Below are positions 43,603 to 52,861 of a stretch of 64,000 nt of DNA, one piece after another (positions within the stretch are counted from its first letter, which is position 1; the number at the start of each line of letters is the position of its first letter). The notes under the pieces were generated by a model that was not told the origin of the DNA, ran no database searches, and saw nothing but the letters and a program-made list of their open reading frames with translations. The position numbers and the translations under genes were made by a program. This stretch comes from Bacteroidales bacterium (GTDB lineage: Bacteria; Bacteroidota; Bacteroidia; Bacteroidales; Lentimicrobiaceae), in assembly GCA_016788045.1 (NCBI GenBank), contig JAEUTG010000025.1, positions 62,001 to 126,000 of the forward strand. The letters are read 5' to 3'.

Positions 43603-46600
43603 ATGACAAGATTACTGAAGCGCTGCCTGGTTGTGATGTTCGCTGTAACATCCCTGGCGGTGAATGCCCAGTCAACAGCACCTGTAAACGATACTGCCAT
43701 TCATCCTTACTGGATACAGATGATGCAGGATCAGAATGCCAACTTTTTCGCCACGCAGAAAGCTTTCGATACTTACTGGCAAGGCCGGACCATTGAAAAA
43801 GGAAGTGGGTACAAGCCCTTCAAGCGCTGGGAATATTATATGGGCCAGCGCGTTAAACCCGATGGAAGCAGGCCGGCCCCCGACCGCAACCTCAAAGCCT
43901 GGCAAACAGTAACCAACCGTTTTGCTGGCAGGTCAGTGGAGGGGAACTGGGCTCCCCTGGGGCCTTTCACAGTACCCTCGGGATACAACGGATACCGCGG
44001 ACTGGGCCGGGTGAATGCGGTGGCTTTTCACCCTACCGACCCGAATACGCTTTACGTTGGCGCTCCTGCCGGTGGCTTATGGATATCCAACGACCATGGC
44101 GCCTCATGGACCAGCTACACCGACAACCTCCCCACACTGGGAGTATCAGCCATCGTGGTCGATTTCGTCAACCCCGAAGTGATCTATATGGGTACCGGCG
44201 ACCGTGATGCCGGCGATGCTTCCGGAATGGGTGTCTGGAAAAGCTTCGACGGCGGACAGACCTGGACAGCCTCCAACAACGGCATGGGCAACAGCACCGT
44301 ATCAAGACTCATGATTGACCCCCGTTACAATAACGTGGTATTTGCAGCCACCGCAGGAGGAATTTACAAATCTACCGACAGCGGAGCAAACTGGACAAAA
44401 AATGCCAGCGGCAACTACAAGGATATGGTGTTCAGACCGGGCAACCCCGATGTAATCTATGCCATGTCGAACGGCACATACTTCAAATCAACCGACAACG
44501 GCGAAACCTTTGTACAGGGAGCCACCGGACTGATAACAGGCAGCCGCGGAGCATTGGCAGTATCCCCCGCCAATCCGGATGTGGTGTATGCCTTTCTTAC
44601 CAACGACGATTCTTTTAAAGGACTATACAGATCTGACGATGGCGGTGACAGCTTTATGGTGATGTCAACCAGCCCCAACATCATGAGCTGGGACTGCAAT
44701 GGCGGAAGTGGCGGGCAGGCCTGGTACGACCTCGATATGGCTGCTGATCCCACCAACCCGGATATTATCTATGGCGGTGGTGTCAACTGCTTTAAATCAA
44801 CCAATGGCGGCTCCAGCTGGAGCATCCGCTCCCACTGGTATGGAGGCTGCAGCGTACAGTCGGTACACGCCGACCTGCATGTGCTCGAATACTCACCCCT
44901 CACCGGAAGGCTCTTTGCCGGAAATGACGGCGGCCTTTACTGGACCGATAACGGAGGAGTAACCTGGACAGAGATCAGCAACGGGCTGGTAATCAGTCAG
45001 GCCTATAAAATCGGGCAGAGTGCCACCAACCGCAACCTGGTGATCAACGGTTATCAGGACAACGGAACCTCTACCTACACCGGCAGCGACTGGGTGGCTG
45101 TTGGTGGTGGCGACGGTATGGAGTGTGCCTTTGATCCCACCAGCGACCTTTACAGCTACTCAACCGTCTATTACGGAGCCATAAACCGCATTTACAACAA
45201 CTCAGCCCAGGGACAGATCGCCGGCGAAGGATCCAACGGCATTACCGAAAGCGGTGCCTGGGTTACCCCTTTCATCATCGACCACAACGATGGCAACATC
45301 ATGTTCATCGGCTACAAAAACATCTGGCGCAGTACCAACATCAAGGCATCGAATACCAATTCGGTGAGCTGGACCAAAATTTCTGAGATTAACACTGCCA
45401 ACCTTTCTGTGCTGGCCCAGTCGAGGGCAAATACCGACATCCTTTACGCCGCTTCAGGCAACAAACTCTTCCGTGCCGATAAGGTGAAGGCGCCATCGGT
45501 CACCTGGCTAACGCTTACGGCCAACCTGCCTTCCGGCAATACCATCACCGCCATAGAAACCAGCCATACCGATGAGAACGTGGTATTTATCGTGCAACAG
45601 AACGTTGTTTACCGGTCAGCCGACCGCGGTATTACCTGGACCGAGCTCACCGGGTCGCTGCCCGATGTACAGATGAGCACCCTCGCCAATTACCGCAGGA
45701 GCCCCGAAGGACTCTACCTGGGAACCGACATCGGCATTTTCTACCGCGACCTGTCGATGAACGACTGGATACTCTTCTCGGGTGGATTCCCGGCTTCAGC
45801 CCGCGTAACTGAACTTGAGATCTATTACGACAACGACAACCCTGAAAACGACATTCTGAGGGCAGGCACCTACGGCCGCGGATTGTGGGAATCGCCCCTC
45901 TATTTCAATACCCCGACAGCCGATTTTGAAGCCGACAGAACCATTGTACCGGTTGGTTGCCCTGTTAACTTCACCGACAAATCTTCGGGAATCCCCTTCA
46001 GCTGGAGCTGGACATTCGAAGGTGCCGATGTTGCTTCTTCGGGTGATCAGAATCCGGCAGGCATCACCTGGAGCACTCCCGGCACCTATATGGTCAGCCT
46101 CGAGGCATCGAATCCTGCCGGCACGGATGCAGAAATCAAACAGGCATACATCGTCATCAGCGACACCCTCTTACCCATGGTTGATTTTTCGGCCGACAAC
46201 CGGATTTTCTGCTCCGGTCCGGAAACGGTGATTTTTACCGATCAGTCAGACTATTGCCCCACCTCCTGGAGCTGGTCGTTCAGCCCGGAGGATGTTACCT
46301 TTGTCAACGGAACCACAGCCAACTCACAAAATCCTGAAGTAACCTTCAACAGCAACCTCAATTATTCCGTTTCGCTCACCACCACCAACATCAACGGTTC
46401 ACGCACCCTTGTCAGAGATAACTACATAGTGTTCGGTGGTTCACCCCTGCCGTTTACCGAAAACTGGGAATCGGCCAGCCTGAGTGCCAATGGATGGGAA
46501 GTGCTGAACCCCGACAACAAAAAAACCTGGGAGTTCGCACCGGTACAGGGCAATCAGCCCGGTAACAATGCCATTAAAATGGATTATTTCGCTTATAACG

Positions 46601-47262
46601 TTGCCCCGGGTCCGCGCGATCAGCTGATTTCACCGCCGATCAACCTCAGTGGTTACAACAGTGCTTTCCTCACTTTCGAACATGCTTATTGCAGACGGTA
46701 TGAACAGATCACCGATTCTCTGGTCATCCTGGTTTCGGAAGACTGCGGAACCTCCTGGAGCAGGGTGTTTGCCGTGGGTGAAGACGGTACAGGCAATTTC
46801 CAGACTCACCCCGTAGCCATCACAGCTTTCACCCCGGAAACCAGTGCCGACTGGTGTGGTGCAGCAGGCAACCCCGGCTGTTTTCTGATCGATCTGAGTA
46901 ACTGGGCCGGCAAGAGCAATGTAAAAGTTATGTTTGAATCGGTGCACCGCCGCGGAAACGGGCTTTATCTCGACAACATCAGCATCACCGACCTGGTGGG
47001 TACCCTGCAACCCGAAACCTGGGTGAACGGACTGCGCATCTACCCTAACCCCGGAAATGGCAGCTTTACCATCGAAAAATCGGCGCCGGTGAAAGATGGC
47101 ACCTTACGTATTTATTCCTCCGAAGGTAAACTGGTTCACAGCCAGCAGCTTACCTCAGGATCGCAATGGTACATCAGTAAACCCGGGCTTCCTTCAGGAT
47201 GGTATATCCTGAGATTGATTTCCGGGAACGAAGTCATTACTTCGCGACTGTTGGTTAACTGA
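43603..47262 (+). CDS. Large secreted Asp-box propeller protein with PKD-like and T9SS C-terminal domains
   Basis: 1,219 aa. Signal peptide (MTRLLKRCLVVMFAVTSLAVNAQ), then a propeller region with many Asp boxes (STDSGANW, SFDGGQTW, STNGGSSW, TDNGGVTW, SADRGITW), then two PKD-like domains (about residues 785-960; SWSWTFEGADVASSG, TSWSWSFSPEDVTF), a jelly-roll-like domain with FLTFEHAYCRRY, and a type IX secretion sorting domain (GLRIYPNPGNGSFTIE ... GWYILRLISG) at the end. It is exported by the T9SS and fixed to or released from the cell surface. The propeller resembles the VPS10/sortilin-type family and may bind or cleave polymers; no catalytic site is evident. Confidence 0.85.
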   Translation: MTRLLKRCLVVMFAVTSLAVNAQSTAPVNDTAIHPYWIQMMQDQNANFFATQKAFDTYWQGRTIEKGSGYKPFKRWEYYMGQRVKPDGSRPAPDRNLKAWQTVTNRFAGRSVEGNWAPLGPFTVPSGYNGYRGLGRVNAVAFHPTDPNTLYVGAPAGGLWISNDHGASWTSYTDNLPTLGVSAIVVDFVNPEVIYMGTGDRDAGDASGMGVWKSFDGGQTWTASNNGMGNSTVSRLMIDPRYNNVVFAATAGGIYKSTDSGANWTKNASGNYKDMVFRPGNPDVIYAMSNGTYFKSTDNGETFVQGATGLITGSRGALAVSPANPDVVYAFLTNDDSFKGLYRSDDGGDSFMVMSTSPNIMSWDCNGGSGGQAWYDLDMAADPTNPDIIYGGGVNCFKSTNGGSSWSIRSHWYGGCSVQSVHADLHVLEYSPLTGRLFAGNDGGLYWTDNGGVTWTEISNGLVISQAYKIGQSATNRNLVINGYQDNGTSTYTGSDWVAVGGGDGMECAFDPTSDLYSYSTVYYGAINRIYNNSAQGQIAGEGSNGITESGAWVTPFIIDHNDGNIMFIGYKNIWRSTNIKASNTNSVSWTKISEINTANLSVLAQSRANTDILYAASGNKLFRADKVKAPSVTWLTLTANLPSGNTITAIETSHTDENVVFIVQQNVVYRSADRGITWTELTGSLPDVQMSTLANYRRSPEGLYLGTDIGIFYRDLSMNDWILFSGGFPASARVTELEIYYDNDNPENDILRAGTYGRGLWESPLYFNTPTADFEADRTIVPVGCPVNFTDKSSGIPFSWSWTFEGADVASSGDQNPAGITWSTPGTYMVSLEASNPAGTDAEIKQAYIVISDTLLPMVDFSADNRIFCSGPETVIFTDQSDYCPTSWSWSFSPEDVTFVNGTTANSQNPEVTFNSNLNYSVSLTTTNINGSRTLVRDNYIVFGGSPLPFTENWESASLSANGWEVLNPDNKKTWEFAPVQGNQPGNNAIKMDYFAYNVAPGPRDQLISPPINLSGYNSAFLTFEHAYCRRYEQITDSLVILVSEDCGTSWSRVFAVGEDGTGNFQTHPVAITAFTPETSADWCGAAGNPGCFLIDLSNWAGKSNVKVMFESVHRRGNGLYLDNISITDLVGTLQPETWVNGLRIYPNPGNGSFTIEKSAPVKDGTLRIYSSEGKLVHSQQLTSGSQWYISKPGLPSGWYILRLISGNEVITSRLLVN

Positions 47263-47286
47263 GAAGATTGATATTTCAATATGCTG

Positions 47287-47322
47287 AAGGCTGTCATACA
47301 AGGGCAGCCTTTTGTATCTTTG
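47287..47322 (+). promoter_or_regulatory. Terminator of the T9SS-cargo gene overlapping the rsmE promoter
   Basis: Stem AAGGCTG / CAGCCTT (47287-47293 and 47305-47311) with T's behind it ends the upstream gene. TATCTTTG (47315-47322) directly after it is a -7 element 23 bp before the rsmE ATG. Confidence 0.6.
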
Positions 47323-47345
47323 TTCCTTTACAAACCAGCCACCGC

Positions 47346-48077
47346 ATGCAGCTTTTCTACCTTTCCGGAATCAGCCTGCCGGATTTATTCGCCACCGGAA
47401 ATACCCTGACCGAAATGCCCGGAGAGGAATCGGTGCATATCAGCCGGGTGCTGCGTATGAAACCAGGCGACGAACTGAAGGTTACTGACGGGAAAGGGGC
47501 CATTGCCCTGGCAACGGTGGAGAATCCCGACATGAAGGGTTGCACCATCAGGCTGCGTGAACTTTCCGTGAAAGAGAGGCGGCCATTCAGCCTGCACATC
47601 GCGGTGGCTCCCACCAAAAACATCGCCCGGTTTGAGTGGTTTCTCGAAAAAGCCACCGAATTCGGCATCGACCGGATAACCCCGGTTTTCTGCGACCATT
47701 CTGAACGGCAGAAGCTCCGCACCGACCGGCTGGAGAAAATCGTCATCGCAGCCATGAAACAATCCTTCAACTGCTTTCTGCCGGTTATCAGTGAACCCGT
47801 TGAGTTCGACAAGCTGATGGAAACAGGCACTGACCACGGCAACCGCTTTATTGCCTGGGTGGATGAAAAGCCCCGCCCTCACCTGAAAGATGCCTGCAAA
47901 AGAGGCACAGACACCCTGATTCTCATAGGACCGGAAGGCGACTTCAGCAAAAGGGAAATCACGCTGGCACTCAGCAGGGGCTTTCGGCCTGTAAGCCTCG
48001 GCAGCAACACCCTGCGCACCGAAACTGCAGCCCTGGCATCCTGTTTTATCGTAAATTTGCTGAATGAACCCGGGTAA
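47346..48077 (+). CDS. rsmE: 16S rRNA (uracil1498-N3)-methyltransferase
   Basis: 243 aa from the ATG at 47346 (a frame to 47268 runs through the terminator/promoter and is not the start). N-terminal PUA-like domain with HISRVLRMKPGDELKVTDGKG; SPOUT domain with WFLEKATEFGIDRITPV and the knot motifs LIGPEGDFSKREI and VSLGSNTLRTETAAL, which bind SAM. It methylates U1498 of 16S rRNA. Single gene. Confidence 0.93.
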   Translation: MQLFYLSGISLPDLFATGNTLTEMPGEESVHISRVLRMKPGDELKVTDGKGAIALATVENPDMKGCTIRLRELSVKERRPFSLHIAVAPTKNIARFEWFLEKATEFGIDRITPVFCDHSERQKLRTDRLEKIVIAAMKQSFNCFLPVISEPVEFDKLMETGTDHGNRFIAWVDEKPRPHLKDACKRGTDTLILIGPEGDFSKREITLALSRGFRPVSLGSNTLRTETAALASCFIVNLLNEPG

Positions 48078-48256
48078 GCAGGTAGCATACCGTGCCTGAC
48101 TTTTGATCAATGACCTGGATATTGGGAAACGCTTTCAATGCACGATTCAAATGCAGTATTCTCCGACCGGGGTTATCAGTTTCTGTCTGGAGCAATGAGC
48201 AAAGGGATACTGAACATCTGAGTAGCTGAGACCAAATCAGAAATAGCCATAGAATT

Positions 48257-48288
48257 GTTGTACGATCGGACAACTTTTATTATCTTTG
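48257..48288 (+). promoter_or_regulatory. Promoter of the toxin-antitoxin pair with an 18-bp inverted repeat between -33 and -7
   Basis: TTG (48258-48260), 20 bp, TATCTTTG (48281-48288). Between and overlapping them lies GTTGTACGATCGGACAAC (48257-48274), an inverted repeat with one mismatched pair. A repressor bound there would block the promoter, the usual autoregulation of toxin-antitoxin operons by the antitoxin. Confidence 0.65.
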
Positions 48289-48294
48289 CAAACA

Positions 48295-48642
48295 ATGAAT
48301 CAGGCGAAGCAGATAAGAACGGTGGTTTTGTATCAGGATTATTTCTCTGACTTTTTCTTAAAACAAAGACAGAAGGTAAAAGACAAAATCATCTGGACAT
48401 TCAGACTGATTGTAACGCTGCAATTTGTTCCTAAAGATTATCTGAAGCATATCAGTGGTACAGATGGTCTTTATGAGATAAGGGTTCAGCAGGGTAACAA
48501 TAGTTTCAGGATTTTCTGTTTCTTCGATAATGATAAACTGATAATTCTTGCGAATGGTTTCCATAAAAAAACCAACAAGACACCAAAAGCAGAAATTGAA
48601 AAAGCATTAAAAATCAAACTTGAATATGAAACGGGAAAGTAA
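48295..48642 (+). CDS. RelE/HigB-type toxin (phage-derived Gp49-like family)
   Basis: 115 aa. The pattern DYFSDFFLKQRQKVKDKIIWTFRLI ... YLKHISGTDGLYEIRVQQGNNSFRIFCFFDNDKLIILANGFHKKTNKTP is the RelE/ParE fold of the 'Gp49-like' group (L.G.dgLyElR.~~~~~~~RI~yf~~~~~ivlLhgF~KKt~KTP~~ei). Members cut mRNA at the ribosome. The toxin gene precedes the antitoxin, as in higBA. The start codon is the ATG at 48295, directly behind the -7 element, so the leader is very short. Confidence 0.87.
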   Translation: MNQAKQIRTVVLYQDYFSDFFLKQRQKVKDKIIWTFRLIVTLQFVPKDYLKHISGTDGLYEIRVQQGNNSFRIFCFFDNDKLIILANGFHKKTNKTPKAEIEKALKIKLEYETGK

Positions 48643-48928
48643 ATTGAAGTCACTCGACCAGTTTGTTGAAGAACAATACGGGAAGACCGGCACCAGGAAA
48701 CGGGATAATCTTGAAAAAGGCTTTGAAGCATTTAAGTTGGGCTTCCTGTTGCAACAAGCGCGCCTTGAAAAAGGGATGACTCAGGAAGAACTCGCTGAGA
48801 AGTGCGGAACGAATAAGGGCTACATCTCCAAAATCGAGAATAACATAAAAGAAGTGCGTATTTCAACGCTTCAGAAAATTGTCGAAACCGGTCTGGGCGG
48901 ACAACTTGAACTATCTATAAAACTTTAA
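48626..48928 (+). CDS. XRE-family antitoxin
   Basis: 100 aa; overlaps the toxin gene by 17 bp. The N-terminal part (residues 1-30) likely wraps the toxin; residues about 38-92 are a helix-turn-helix of the Cro/C1 type (LLQQARLEKGMTQEELAEKCGTNKGYISKIENN). It should neutralise the toxin and repress the operon through the inverted repeat at 48257-48274. Confidence 0.88.
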   Translation: MKRESKLKSLDQFVEEQYGKTGTRKRDNLEKGFEAFKLGFLLQQARLEKGMTQEELAEKCGTNKGYISKIENNIKEVRISTLQKIVETGLGGQLELSIKL

Positions 48929-49235
48929 GAGACTTATAGTTAAGATTCTTTTCACAATATCGTCCATAAGGATGGGTTTTAACAGAATGAAAAGACCAAC
49001 AAAAGTTAACTGTCATTCAACGAAGTTTCAGAAATCTATAATCACCGTAAAAGGTATTCTGCGAAACCATTCATATTCAGTGCTGATGATTACCGGAATA
49101 TCAGGGCAAAGTAAAGGCACAACAGAATGCTTCAGTCCGGTTACCGAAAAACAGGCCGGGTTGTTGAGTACAACTTCGGTTTACCGGCAAAACGCCCGGG
49201 TAACGAATAAAAAAGAACATCAATTGTAAAAAGCA
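48929..49235. other. Short gene-free stretch after the toxin-antitoxin pair
   Basis: An 85-codon frame (48972-49229) is open but its composition is basic and irregular, with no domain; I do not count it as a gene. No terminator or repeat is evident. Confidence 0.4.
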
Positions 49236-49901
49236 ATGAAAAAGAACTCCCTCCGACTGCTCCCGTTATTGCTGATTGCCGCTTTCCTGCTGGCCCTCAC
49301 CCCGCCGGCCCCTTATCAGATTGCCCTGCTGAAATACCGTGGTGGCGGCGACTGGTACGCCAATCCTACCTCCCTTACCAACCTGATTGAGTTCTGCAAC
49401 CGCAACCTGAAAACAAACATCGATAAAGATTATGCTACGGTTGATGCAGGGAGTGCCGAGATTTTCAACTACCCCTTCGTTCACATGACCGGTCATGGCA
49501 ATGTGGTGTTTGATGAGCAGGAAGCCATGAACCTGCGCAACTACCTGATTTCCGGCGGTTTTCTGCACATCGACGACAACTATGGCATGGATCCCTACAT
49601 CCGGCCGATGATGAAAAAGGTTTTTCCGGAACTCGATTTCATTGAAGTTCCCTTCTCTCATCCGGTGTATCACCAGCAATACAACTTTCCGAACGGACTG
49701 CCCAAGATCCACGAGCACGACAACAAACCCGCCCGCGGCTACGGCCTTTTCTGGGAAGACCGGCTTGTTTGTTTCTACAGTTATGAGTGCGACCTGGGCG
49801 ATGGCTGGGAAGACCAGGCTGTGCACAACGATCCGGAAGAAAACCGGCAGAAGGCATTACGTATGGGGGCGAATCTGATTCAGTATGCCTTTGCCAGGTA
49901 A
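49236..49901 (+). CDS. DUF4159 secreted protein
   Basis: 221 aa with an N-terminal hydrophobic signal (LRLLPLLLIAAFLLALTPPAP). The motifs LLKYRGGGDWYANPTSLTNL, VHMTGHGNVVFDEQEAMNLRNYL and GGFLHIDDNYGMDPYIRP are those of DUF4159, a family with a class I glutamine-amidotransferase-like fold often encoded near MoxR/DUF58 genes. Those partners are not next to it here. Function unknown. The 249 bp to the thiolase gene (convergent) show no clear terminator. Confidence 0.85.
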   Translation: MKKNSLRLLPLLLIAAFLLALTPPAPYQIALLKYRGGGDWYANPTSLTNLIEFCNRNLKTNIDKDYATVDAGSAEIFNYPFVHMTGHGNVVFDEQEAMNLRNYLISGGFLHIDDNYGMDPYIRPMMKKVFPELDFIEVPFSHPVYHQQYNFPNGLPKIHEHDNKPARGYGLFWEDRLVCFYSYECDLGDGWEDQAVHNDPEENRQKALRMGANLIQYAFAR

Positions 49902-50150
49902 GTTAGTTCAGTCAATTTTTTACCAGCCAGTACAGGCCCGGAGCTCACGTAAGTAACTTTTCACCAAGCAACTGTTGCACAACCACTTAACTGAACATTG
50001 ATTGCAGCGTAGCACTCCGGCCTGGTCCCCCTTTGTTAAACAAATAACCTCCACCCCGACAGGATGCTCTTTGGCAAGCATCCGGAGGGGGCAGAGGCAA
50101 ATAAACCGGTTTCACCTGTCAATCCGATCAGCGACAGGAAGCGCGCGAAA

Positions 50151-51356
50151 TTAAACGAGTTTTAACACAACTGCCGTGCCCATTCCACCACCGATACACA
50201 GGGAGGCCAGTCCGTACTGCCGTCTGTTTCTGATCATTTCATGGATGAGACTAACGGTAATGCGGTTACCTGAGGCCCCGATGGGATGGCCCAGGGCGAT
50301 AGCCCCGCCGTTTACATTGCAATGTTCGCTGAACCAATCAGGGGTTACCTGATGATCGCTGCACAACTGACTGATAACACCGAGCGACTGGGCTGCAAAC
50401 GCTTCGTTGAGTTCGAGTACATCCAGTTTGGCCAGTTTCATTCCTGCTTTTTTCAATGCAGCGGCAATGGCCGGAACCGGCCCCATACCCATAATGGAAG
50501 GATCGACACCACCCTGTCCAACCGAAACAATTTCAGCCAATGGAGTGAGTGCATGTTCCCGTACAGCTTCCTCTGAAGCTATCAGCACGAACGAAGCTCC
50601 GTCGTTAATGCCCGAAGCATTACCGGCGGTTACGGTTCCGTCTTTTCTGAATGCCGGGCGCAACGATGCCAGCTTTTCGGGAGTCGTGCTGCAGTTCGGG
50701 AACTCATCGGTATCGAAAACAGTGGTTTCCTTTTTGGTAACAACATCTACCGGTACAATCTCATTCCTGAACCTTCCCTGATCAATGGCCTGAATGGCTT
50801 TCTGCTGTGAGCCATACGCGAAGGCATCCTGCTGTTCACGGGAAATGCTATACTTCGCTGCAATATTCTCCGCTGTAATGCCCATGTGTACTTTCTCAAA
50901 CGCATCGGTGAGACCATCAAGTACCATATGGTCAATAACCTTAAAATCGCCCATCCTGACGCCGTTCCTTACTGAGCCCGGCAAAACAAAGCAGGCCTCC
51001 GACATATTCTCGGTTCCTCCGGCCAGAATCAGGTTTGCTTCACCAGCTTTAATGTTTGCATAAGCATTGAGAATGGATTTCATTCCGCTTCCGCAGATCA
51101 TGTTGATGCCGTAGGCCGGAACTTCATTGGGCACACCGGCCATGATGGATGCCTGACGGGCAACGCCCTGCCCCTGCCCCGCCGAGAGTATGTTTCCGAC
51201 AATTACTTCATCAAGCGCTGATGGCTGAATACCTGTTTCGCTGAGAATGTTCCTGATGACTACAGCAGCCAGAGCGGCCGGAGGTATGGAAGCGATTGAT
51301 CCTCCGAATTTTCCGATGGCTGTTCTTTTGGCGGCAACAATAAATACTTTACTCAT
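50151..51356 (-). CDS. atoB: Acetyl-CoA acetyltransferase (thiolase) of the lysine fermentation operon
   Basis: 401 aa. The nucleophile Cys88 (INMICGSGMKSI), the histidine in GGAIALGHPIGASG and the second cysteine in ASLCIGGGMGTA are all present, as in biosynthetic/degradative thiolases. In this operon it would split acetoacetyl-CoA, formed from acetoacetate by the CoA transferase, into two acetyl-CoA. It is the last gene of the operon, 31 bp after atoA. The gene name thlA would serve equally. Confidence 0.92.
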   Translation of the reverse strand: MSKVFIVAAKRTAIGKFGGSIASIPPAALAAVVIRNILSETGIQPSALDEVIVGNILSAGQGQGVARQASIMAGVPNEVPAYGINMICGSGMKSILNAYANIKAGEANLILAGGTENMSEACFVLPGSVRNGVRMGDFKVIDHMVLDGLTDAFEKVHMGITAENIAAKYSISREQQDAFAYGSQQKAIQAIDQGRFRNEIVPVDVVTKKETTVFDTDEFPNCSTTPEKLASLRPAFRKDGTVTAGNASGINDGASFVLIASEEAVREHALTPLAEIVSVGQGGVDPSIMGMGPVPAIAAALKKAGMKLAKLDVLELNEAFAAQSLGVISQLCSDHQVTPDWFSEHCNVNGGAIALGHPIGASGNRITVSLIHEMIRNRRQYGLASLCIGGGMGTAVVLKLV

Positions 51357-51387
51357 GATTTTTCAGATTTCGGGGTTTGACGTTTGA

Positions 51388-52059
51388 TTATGAAAGTGAA
51401 ACAAGTTTCATCTCCGGAAGGTTTTTAGGGATAATCAGTGTTGCTTCCGTTTGAGCCTGAACTTCTTCCGGACTGAATTCAGGGTTTATCTCCTTCAGTA
51501 CGATACCTTCGCGAGATATTTCCATTACACCCATCTCGGTGATGATCATGTTTACCTGACCGGCAGCTGTAAGCGGCAATGAACACGATCGGAGGATTTT
51601 CTTTTCTCCGTTGGCGGTATGCTCCATGGCAATAATCACTTTACGCGAGCCTACCAGCAGGTCCATGGCACCTCCCATCCCCGGAGTCTTCTTTCCCGGT
51701 ATCATCCAGTTTGCCAGGTTGCCTTTCTCATCTACCTGCAGGGCACCCAGTACGGTAACATCCACATGCCCACCCCGGATTACGGCAAACGAAGTGGCGC
51801 TGTCAAAACTCGAGGCACCCGGCAAAGCCGTGATAAAGCCGCCTCCGGCATTCAACAGGTACCGGTCTTCCTGCCCCGGTAGCGGGCTCGGGCCCATTCC
51901 AAGCAATCCGTTTTCCGACTGAAGCGTAACTTTAACATTCCCTGGCAGGTAATTGGGCACCAGGGTCGGCAAACCAATGCCCAGGTTCACCACATCTCCG
52001 TTTTTCAGCTCAAGTGCAACCCTTTTGGCTATCACTTCTCTCATTAATTTCTTATCCAT
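51388..52059 (-). CDS. atoA: Acetoacetate/butyrate-type CoA transferase, beta subunit
   Basis: 223 aa from the ATG at 52059, 7 bp after kamE; a longer frame to 52107 would overlap kamE. The catalytic glutamate lies in SENGLLGMGP; NLGIGLPTLVPNY and GGHVDVTVLGALQVDEKGNLANW are typical of the beta subunit. It pairs with the alpha subunit encoded at 60644-61294, the other end of the operon. It moves CoA from butyryl-CoA or acetyl-CoA to acetoacetate. Confidence 0.9.
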   Translation of the reverse strand: MDKKLMREVIAKRVALELKNGDVVNLGIGLPTLVPNYLPGNVKVTLQSENGLLGMGPSPLPGQEDRYLLNAGGGFITALPGASSFDSATSFAVIRGGHVDVTVLGALQVDEKGNLANWMIPGKKTPGMGGAMDLLVGSRKVIIAMEHTANGEKKILRSCSLPLTAAGQVNMIITEMGVMEISREGIVLKEINPEFSPEEVQAQTEATLIIPKNLPEMKLVSLS

Positions 52060-52066
52060 GCGTAAT

Positions 52067-52861
52067 TTAGTTTTTCCCGTTAGTTCTTCTGTCAAGTTCC
52101 TGCGCAATGTATGAGGCTACGTGGTTAGCATAGGAGTTCATTGAGAACCCCGCGTCGTAGCCGAGTTCTTTGGCCAGCTCATGCGAAATCCGCGGCCCAC
52201 CACAGATAAGGATTACCTTGCTGCGGAGGTTCTCGGCCTCCAGCATTTCAACAAGTTCAGTAAGATTCTGAATGTGAACATCTTTCTGCGTTACTGTTTG
52301 CGAAACCAGCAAGGTATCGGCTCCCAGTTCGATTGCTTTTGCAATAAACTCCTCATTCGGCACCTGGCTTCCCATGTTGTATGCTTCGAACATATCGTAC
52401 CGCTCCAGTCCGTAATGACCGGCATACCCTTTCATGTTCATGATGGCATCAATGCCAACCGTGTGCGCATCGGTGCCCGTGCTGGCTCCGACCACAACAA
52501 TCTTTCGCCCGATATTTTCCCTGATAAACCGGTCAGTTTCTTCCATATCCCAAATCGTGGAATCAACCTTTGGAACATGAATGGAAGTATAGTCAACACT
52601 GTGAACTGTGCTTCCGTAGCAATTGAAGAAGGTAAAACCAGGTGTGAGTTCTTTGTAAAAAACAACCTGCGGATTGTCGAATCCCATCTTTTTCATCAGC
52701 AGTTTAGCCGCTTCAATGGCTTCATCGTTGCAAGGTACCGGCAGGGTAAAGCTGATCTGGGCTTTCCCGTCGTTCATCGTATCACCGTAAGGTTTTATCT
52801 TCGTCAGGTCGAGCGTCTGATCAAAATCGTTGCGCTCCATTGAATATAAGCCACCACTCAT
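52067..52861 (-). CDS. kamE: Lysine 5,6-aminomutase beta subunit
   Basis: 264 aa. The B12-binding motif D131-A-H133-T-V-G136 (VVVGASTGTDAHTVGIDAI) is followed by the usual GADTLLVSQTVTQKD and LICGGPRISHELAKELGYDAGF of a cobalamin domain. The N-terminal part carries the lysine expected to bind PLP (SVDYTSIHVPKVDST). With KamD it moves the amino group of beta-lysine from C6 to C5 using adenosylcobalamin and PLP. Start overlaps the kamD stop by one base. Confidence 0.95.
   Translation of the reverse strand: MSGGLYSMERNDFDQTLDLTKIKPYGDTMNDGKAQISFTLPVPCNDEAIEAAKLLMKKMGFDNPQVVFYKELTPGFTFFNCYGSTVHSVDYTSIHVPKVDSTIWDMEETDRFIRENIGRKIVVVGASTGTDAHTVGIDAIMNMKGYAGHYGLERYDMFEAYNMGSQVPNEEFIAKAIELGADTLLVSQTVTQKDVHIQNLTELVEMLEAENLRSKVILICGGPRISHELAKELGYDAGFSMNSYANHVASYIAQELDRRTNGKN

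Noticed and set aside
48972..49229. 85-codon ORF between the antitoxin and DUF4159 genes
   Set aside because: Irregular basic composition, no domain, no promoter; not supported as a gene.
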